Source of the DNA: Eustoma russellianum | Lineage: Eukaryota > Streptophyta > Magnoliopsida > Gentianales > Gentianaceae | DNA: 64,000 nucleotides | Direction: 5' to 3' | Assembly (NCBI GenBank): GCA_036186865.1 | Contig: AP025075.1 | Location: 16,662,744-16,726,743 of the forward strand | Shown: piece by piece, positions 59,301 to 64,000 of the stretch | Layout of the letters: every line of letters begins with the position of its first letter | Position numbering within the stretch: the first letter of the stretch is position 1 | Made by a program: the position numbers and the translations under genes | The notes under the pieces: model-generated | What the model was told of the DNA's origin: nothing | The model's database searches: none | The model's input: the letters and a program-made list of their open reading frames with translations, nothing else

Positions 59301-60243
59301 AATGGAAGACTACATTGGTTGCTATGCGGCTGCTCGTCCTACTCGATGTCCCTTTTGCAAATTGCACTCAGCTACGGTTGATCATATATTTCTTTATTGT
59401 CCTCCAGTGCGTCGTCTATGGGTTTTCTTTGCAACAGAGTTGAATGTCATCTCCCCAACAACGCTGACTCTCCGTCAATATTTGCTAGCATGGTGGTTTC
59501 GCTCAACTAGCTCTTCAATTATTGGGGTTTTGAAAGCAGTGGTCCCGGGTATATTGGTACACAATATTTGGTGCAGTTACACCAACCTAGTGTATGGAGA
59601 GATGGCAAGTTTCTCGCCTACAGCTCTCCGTAATGCTACAAATTTCGATATTCACATGTGGTTCCAAACATTGCATGGATCCAAGCTAGCAGCAGGGCCT
59701 TCCCCATCTCTCCCCTGGATCCCTTATTTGCGGCCGCCCCGACTTAAAATCGTCAGATGGCTCACTCCACCGTCTGGGAAATTTAAAATGAATGTTGATG
59801 CGGCAGTTGGCCGCCATTATTCGACAGGAGGGGTTATACTACGGGATCACTCGGGAACCTGCGTCCGAGCGATCTCTTTCAGGTTACCTCCTTGCACACC
59901 ATTGATGGCGGAAATCCAAGCTTCTTTGTTCGGCCTACTCTATTTCCTTCCACTATATCGTACACTTGTCCTGGAGACTGACTGTGCTCAAATCACACTT
60001 CGATTACGTCAGCCACAAATAGTCTATGGCAATTATCATCTATGCCTGCTACAGGATTTAGTTAATACTCATCGATTGGAGGTTATCCATGTCTATAGAG
60101 AGGCTAATATGGCAGCACATTACCTAGCCCAGCATGCTACGACGTCGCCAACTACGAGCTATTTTACAGCGCACAGTTTGCCTCCAATGGTCCGGGCGGC
60201 AGTTAATTTGGATCTATCGATCCCACATATACGCGTTCACTAA
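56384..60243 (+). pseudogene. L1 ORF2: endonuclease, RT, RNase H (one frameshift)
   Basis: The first part (56384-58354) starts MNLLIWNVRGLRASLPR. It shows the APE endonuclease residues: Asn in WNVRG, Glu in LIEPKH, LGGDFNTF, and TDHTPLLL near the domain end. RT motifs follow: VKWLKDGDANSKFFH, AAGPDGFHGGFYR, LIPKTQ, DFRPICLTNFLSK, LKLDMMKAFDRVSW and RGVKQGDPLSPLLF. A one-base loss near 58350 shifts the frame. The RT continues open from 58354 with THLAYADDLLIFLQG (catalytic ADD, 58408-58452) to 60243. A zf-RVT-type segment (CPFCKL ... VDHIFLYCP) lies near 59345-59405. The C-terminal RNase H has NVDAAVG, AEIQAS and LETDCA; the last acidic position is His (AAHYLA). The total is about 1286 residues. 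Confidence 0.92.
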
Positions 60244-60284
60244 ATTTGATCTTCCATATGGATTGGCATGTTCCTATGTTATAT

Positions 60285-60308
60285 GCCTGTATTTTGTTAA
60301 ATACAGGC
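60285..60308 (+). other. L1 3' UTR hairpin 1
   Basis: GCCTGTATTT pairs perfectly with AAATACAGGC around a TGTT loop (10-bp stem). The shared box lies at 60251-60266. Confidence 0.75.
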
Positions 60309-60480
60309 AGCCCCGGTGCGTTCACTACCCAATATATTTGCATGATAGATTATTTGCTAAATTCTGACACGATGGTTGTTTTCAATGCTGCATGGAAAAC
60401 GTCACAAACGGTGTTACTCATGATGACGACGTTTCGCTTCACTGGTGTCTTCCATAAGGATTGGCACGTTTACAATGTCT

Positions 60481-60508
60481 CTGCCTGTACCCTCCCAGGT
60501 ATAGGCAG
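60481..60508 (+). other. L1 3' UTR hairpin 2
   Basis: CTGCCTGTACC pairs with GGTATAGGCAG (11 bp, one G-U pair) around the loop CTCCCA. The shared box lies at 60449-60464. Confidence 0.75.
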
Positions 60509-60610
60509 ACTCGGTGAGTCCCGGATTCCTCATCTTCCATGTTCATTTTCTTTTGAGGCGAAATTATATACATATTGCGTCTTCCATATGGATTGGCTCT
60601 TTTCTCTTCA

Positions 60611-60642
60611 CTCTGCCTGTATCCTGCTAGGTACAGGCAGAG
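60611..60642 (+). other. L1 3' UTR hairpin 3
   Basis: CTCTGCCTGTA pairs perfectly with TACAGGCAGAG (11 bp). After one unpaired T the stem extends by CC/GG. The loop is TGCTA. The shared box lies at 60581-60596. Confidence 0.75.
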
Positions 60643-61177
60643 TTGGTATGTTCATTTTCCCTTTTATAGCCACCCGATTGTTACGCATACTATGTGGGTT
60701 TAATACTCTCTTACTTTTTGGTGATGCATGGACGGAGCCATCTTATGCTCGGCACAATCACGGACAGTTTTTTTAATGGACACTACTACCCCATTCAGGT
60801 TGGCGGCCTCTACTCGGAGATTTCCTGGTCACTATGTTAGGTTCCTTGGTCAATGCTGCGGTTTCTGGCTATCGAAGATTTCATCGAGCACATGCTGATT
60901 TTTGGATGTTCAATGCTCTTTTTCACTGTAATACTAGTCTCAGGCTTAGTTACTTTATCGGTAGCTCCTATCAGCATTCCAATGATATAAATATGTACGC
61001 TTTTTCCTTCGTCAAGGTTTTATCCACAAGGATGGTTTTACTTGACAAGGTTTTAATGCGGCATATCATATACTCACTGGATGCTGATAATCGCATACGG
61101 CTACTACATTCTTTTCTGTACTACGGTTTTCCTCTGCCACAAGGAGAGGCATATTTTTAATAAAATGTTTCTTTTAT

Positions 61178-61186
61178 AAAAAAAAA

Positions 61187-61196
<10 letters not shown>
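61178..61196 (+). other. A-rich tail of the L1 LINE
   Basis: An A-rich tract (AAAAAAAAATAAAAAAAAAT) lies after AATAAAATG and before the (TA)n target duplication. It is the usual L1 3' end left by target-primed reverse transcription. Confidence 0.85.
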
Positions 61197-61217
<21 letters not shown>

Positions 61218-61221
61218 TGTT

Positions 61222-61313
61222 GTTGCCGTACTAACAAGTTATGAAGCGTTAAAGCTTACATCATATGGCAAACATTTGTTGTCTTTGTACTATTTTCAGG
61301 TGCCACAATTAAT
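61222..61313 (+). repeat. Truncated LTR of E, right part
   Basis: GTTGCCGTACTAACAAG resumes the LTR after the L1 target duplication. The match breaks off at GCCACAATTAAT, after about 240 bp of LTR in total. Confidence 0.8.
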
Positions 61314-61469
61314 AAAAAAGCATGATTTATGGGGAGAGAGAGCATGATTTAAGGGGGAGCACATGACGATATAAAATTCTAAATTCAAATTTGTGCGTAA
61401 TTGGAGGGAGAATGATCACATGTAAATCATGAACCAATGTTATTTTGTAAATCATCAAAAGGGGGAGAT
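61314..61469 (+). other. Second copy of the E 3' UTR/polypurine region
   Basis: AAAGCATGATTTATGGGGAG and the following G-rich purine runs match 54617-54777. It ends AAAAGGGGGAGA right before another LTR start. It is left over from a second internal region. Confidence 0.8.
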
Positions 61470-64000
61470 TGTTGAGAAAAAAGGTTTGAGTGATTTACAA
61501 ATACATGATTTAAGTGCTACGTGTTTACGAAATGCATGAATAAATTATTACTTGACGCGTTTATATGATAAACATGATTTATATGCTTATACATATTGTT
61601 TCCGTACTAACAAGCCATGAAGCGTTAAAGGTTACATCATATGGCAAACATTTGTTGTCTTTATACTATTTTCAGGTGCCACAATTGATGAACTAAACTA
61701 GTTCATTAAGTGGAATGCTTAAGTTAATGAACTAAATAGTTCATTAAATGGAGACATATTTACTGGAAGCGATATGACAACAAATTTGGAAATAGAAAGT
61801 CTTCTCCGCATATGAATTCACACGCCTATTATATATTTGATATATATATTCATATATTTTTAAAAAGGCACAATACACATATATTCCGACGTACCACCGA
61901 CACGTTACATATATTACAAACGTACGTCGAGGCCACATCACTATATACACCTCATATTTATGAGTATATTCAGGTTTTATATCATATATTATAAGTCATG
62001 GTGACGTCAAAATTATAACGGCATGTTACAAGGTCATAAACCGAAAATTGTTGTATCGGGTGACTACCGACACTTCACCGACATGTCACGTACTTGCCAT
62101 ATAAAGATGGCCAGCCCATATACATCAAAAATAGCAAACATTCTCGTGGCTCACTTGTTAATATCAGACACTAAATCATTCCATGTTGGCGCACACAAAT
62201 CACCCATAATTTATGCTAAATTTGTGAATAATTCAAACTCAACTTCATTAGTGCACATGTGGCATTTTTACTTAATAAATTGGAGCTGAATATACACTTT
62301 ATTTTATGTATATTATGTGTGACATGATATATATTATATGCGCAAGAAGTTTGAATTTAATCGGAGAAAAATCGCGTAATCAACAAAAGTTGAAAATTCG
62401 GTTTTCTATGAACATACACACATGGTACGTTTTTGAGTCATAGATGTAACGTGTATCTAGACACATTTTACACATTCAAGACATGTTAAAGTGTTCTAGT
62501 AAATTCAAAATAGGGCTGATTGTTATTTACCATATATGTGTAAATATTGTGCGTTATTTGACAAAGCTTACCAAAATGAAATTTCAGCACATGTCCATTC
62601 ATTCTACACGCCTATTTCATCTTGATTGGATCACAGGTGGAGCTTATTTGGCATTTAAATTGGTGGATAATATGACACACAAGATTGGTGACATAGAAGA
62701 GGCACCACACAAGGAAAGTACTCAAAAGAGACACATGTTGAAAATTTCAGCACATGTCTCTTAAGGTGGCGATTTTGTGGTAGTAATTGTCCTCAATTTG
62801 TCTCCCAAATTCAAGGGATTGAAATGTGATAGTATGGTAATGTTTTGACTAAATTTGAGCACATTTTTTGTGAGTTTTTTTGGTAGAATTTACAGCTCAT
62901 TAAAGGATGCCAAGTTGGACCAATCAACAAGTAACAAGTAAGCAAGGTCAAGTCATCCTTCCAATCATGTTGCGCCAAGTAAGCAAGATGGTGTCATCTC
63001 TACACAAGACAGTCTTCAAAGGACATTAAATAGAATTCTCAAGAAGGAAGAAGCCCTATTCGGGGTGGCCAAGTGGAAATAAAAAGGGAAGAATAGTGCA
63101 AACAAGGCCAAGGCAACAACTCATATTCTCTCAAGTGCAAAAAGCTATATGAATTCCTTCTTCTCCTTTTCTTTCTTCTTCTTCTTCTTCTCTCAAGCCT
63201 ATTGTTCATATAGTCCATATTGTATAGGCTTTGAATATATCACCCATACACATTCATTTTTGTAAAAGGTTGATCAATGTGTGATCAAACCTTCATTCGA
63301 TCGGTGGTGATATTCCTGATTGATTTGCTTGTTTGTTTCGATTGTAAAAGGATGGAGTTTTTGTTTAACTTTAGTCACCCTTGTGGTAAGGTGATTTTGG
63401 TATTTAGTGATAACCAAAGAAGGTGTCCTCGAAGATCAGAGTAGGTTGATTTAACCAAACCAGTATAAAATCTTGGTGTTCTTTCTTTACTACACTTTAC
63501 TTTCAGTTTCTAGTTTTCTGTATTGATTTTGTTGCAACATTAAAAATAGTAAAAAAAATTTCAAAAATTATAAAGATCTCGAAACTCATCAAGAAGGTAA
63601 GGTTTCACATCAAGATCGAAAGAAAGCTCCTTGATCGGCCTCTCAAACGGGACTCCTTTGTCCCCATCAACGTATTCGTTGAAAATGAGTGTAACGATTC
63701 GTTGAACTATTGCATAAAAATATTCACATATCCTAGATTTCATTTGGTGTAAGTTTCAACTCATTTGGATAGGTATAAGTTAGTCAAACATGAATAGTTC
63801 TGGGACTAGTGCAATCTGATTTTTAGATTTGCAAAAGTTGAGAACATTAACGTGGTTGGCGTTCAAAAACTGTTTCAACCCACTAAAATAAATATCTCGA
63901 GGGTCTTGTCATAAAAGTTTTAGACCATTTGGAGTAATCAATTAGTAGGAATAAATTTTTCAAGGGGTTAGGAGTGATGTTTAATTTGAAATTTTTATGA
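61470..64000 (+). repeat. Last LTR of element E (runs past the window end)
   Basis: It starts TGTTGAGAAAAAAGG and matches 44059-48175 without the solo LTR, up to the window end, where about 110 bp of LTR are still missing. It carries the extended GAGACACATG / CATGTCTC palindrome (62728-62760) and a 136-bp foreign segment (63575-63710). Confidence 0.88.
63575..63710 (-). other. 136-bp foreign insert in the E LTR
   Basis: The other E LTR reads AATTATAAAC-TTTTTGCATAAA at this point (about 47650-47670). Here 136 bp with higher G+C are inserted between ATTATAAA and TGCATAAA. The minus strand is open across it and reads VDGDKGVPFERPIKELSFDL, which looks like ordinary protein rather than LTR sequence. 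I do not recognise the source. There is no target-site duplication. Confidence 0.55.

Larger units (their letters stand above)
60244..61177 (+). other. L1 3' UTR with three hairpin repeats
   Basis: It follows the ORF2 stop. Three units share a 16-bp box CTTCCATATGGATTGG (one variant TAAGGATTGG) followed after 14-18 bp by a GCCTGTA...TACAGGC hairpin. An open frame (about 60246-60776, no ATG until 60258) runs across them. It has no recognised domain but repeats the phrase FHMDW. The end carries a short CCTCT/AGAGG stem (61131-61149) and AATAAAATG. Confidence 0.75.
54923..61196 (+). mobile_element. L1-type LINE, near full length (F)
   Basis: It has a 5' UTR (54923-55094), ORF1 (55095-56387) and ORF2 (56384-60243, one frameshift), then a 3' UTR of about 0.95 kb with hairpin repeats, and an A-rich tail (about 61178-61196). 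Both sides show a (TA)n-TTGTT stretch (ending 54922 and 61221), consistent with a target-site duplication in the (TA)n of the E LTR. The LINE is clearly richer in G+C than the elements around it. With only one frameshift in about 5.1 kb of coding sequence it is likely one of the youngest insertions here. Confidence 0.92.
44059..64000 (+). mobile_element. Gag-only SIRE-related element E (continues past window)
   Basis: It has a 5' LTR (44059-48175), a decayed tRNA-Met primer site, a gag related to that of D, a 3' UTR with repeated polypurine motifs, and LTR sequence at 54778 and 61470. No protease, integrase, RT or RNase H lies between gag (ends about 54450) and the polypurine tract. Three other elements sit inside it: a copia solo LTR (45482-46951), a Tekay-like solo LTR (48297-52693) and an L1 LINE (54923-61196). 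It interrupts the gag of G. The right end is outside the window, so its TSD cannot be tested. Confidence 0.85.

Noticed and set aside
60246..60776. Annotated third L1 protein
   Set aside because: The frame is open but has no known domain and no ATG at its start. Hairpin repeats explain the repeated peptide phrases, so I kept it only as an alternative in the findings.

Overview
This window reads as repeat-dominated nuclear DNA of a flowering plant, probably a dicot. The evidence is the mix of retroelements: Ty1/copia elements of Maximus/SIRE, Ale-like and other types, Ty3/gypsy Tekay-type chromoviruses with a chromodomain, a plant L1 LINE whose ORF1 carries a DUF4283-like domain and whose ORF2 ends in an RNase H domain, and an RTE-type LINE 3' end. 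Several elements use a tRNA-iMet primer site (TGGTATCAGAGC). I found no cellular protein gene, rRNA, tRNA or CRISPR array that I can support. Nearly all coding sequence is gag/pol or LINE sequence, mostly broken by stops, frameshifts or nested insertions.

Layout: (1) 1-1026 is unassigned DNA with a copia remnant. (2) 1032-7727 is copia element A on the minus strand, with both LTRs, interrupted by an RTE LINE fragment (about 4916-5754). (3) About 7780-8765 is a long foldback (MITE-like) element. (4) An old, diverged tandem repeat (9436-9564, 19322-19495, 39843-39995) was split twice. Tekay chromovirus B (9570-19316, minus) entered with TSD TTCGT. Copia C (19496-39842, plus) entered with TSD AAGAC. 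(5) The right LTR of C was later split by SIRE-like copia D (25937-39051, plus). The TSD (CGGCT ancestor) can be checked against the uninterrupted left LTR of C. (6) 40950-42804 is an Ale-like copia pol fragment (minus). It abuts a Tekay-like LTR/leader/gag start, G (about 42805-44058, plus). (7) G is interrupted by E (44059 to beyond the window end), a gag-only relative of D. E itself contains a copia solo LTR (45482-46951, TSD TTTTG), a 4.4-kb Tekay-like solo LTR with a 189-bp tandem array (48297-52693), and a nearly intact L1 LINE (54923-61196) in a truncated LTR copy.

How the parts relate: no host pathway is visible. D has gag, protease, integrase, RT and RNase H, and is the kind of partner that could have supplied pol functions to gag-only E. 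Both D and E show the same rearrangement, a truncated LTR followed by another LTR, as if formed from tandem LTR-internal-LTR arrays followed by deletion. The items most worth a second look are: three spaced hairpins with covarying stems just after ORF2 of the L1; a 71-nt GT-AG insertion in the RT of element B that restores frame if spliced; conserved palindromes in the D/E LTRs; the exact 189-bp array; and a 136-bp foreign open segment in the last LTR of E. Boundaries and lineage names come from reading by eye; no alignment or database search was run.
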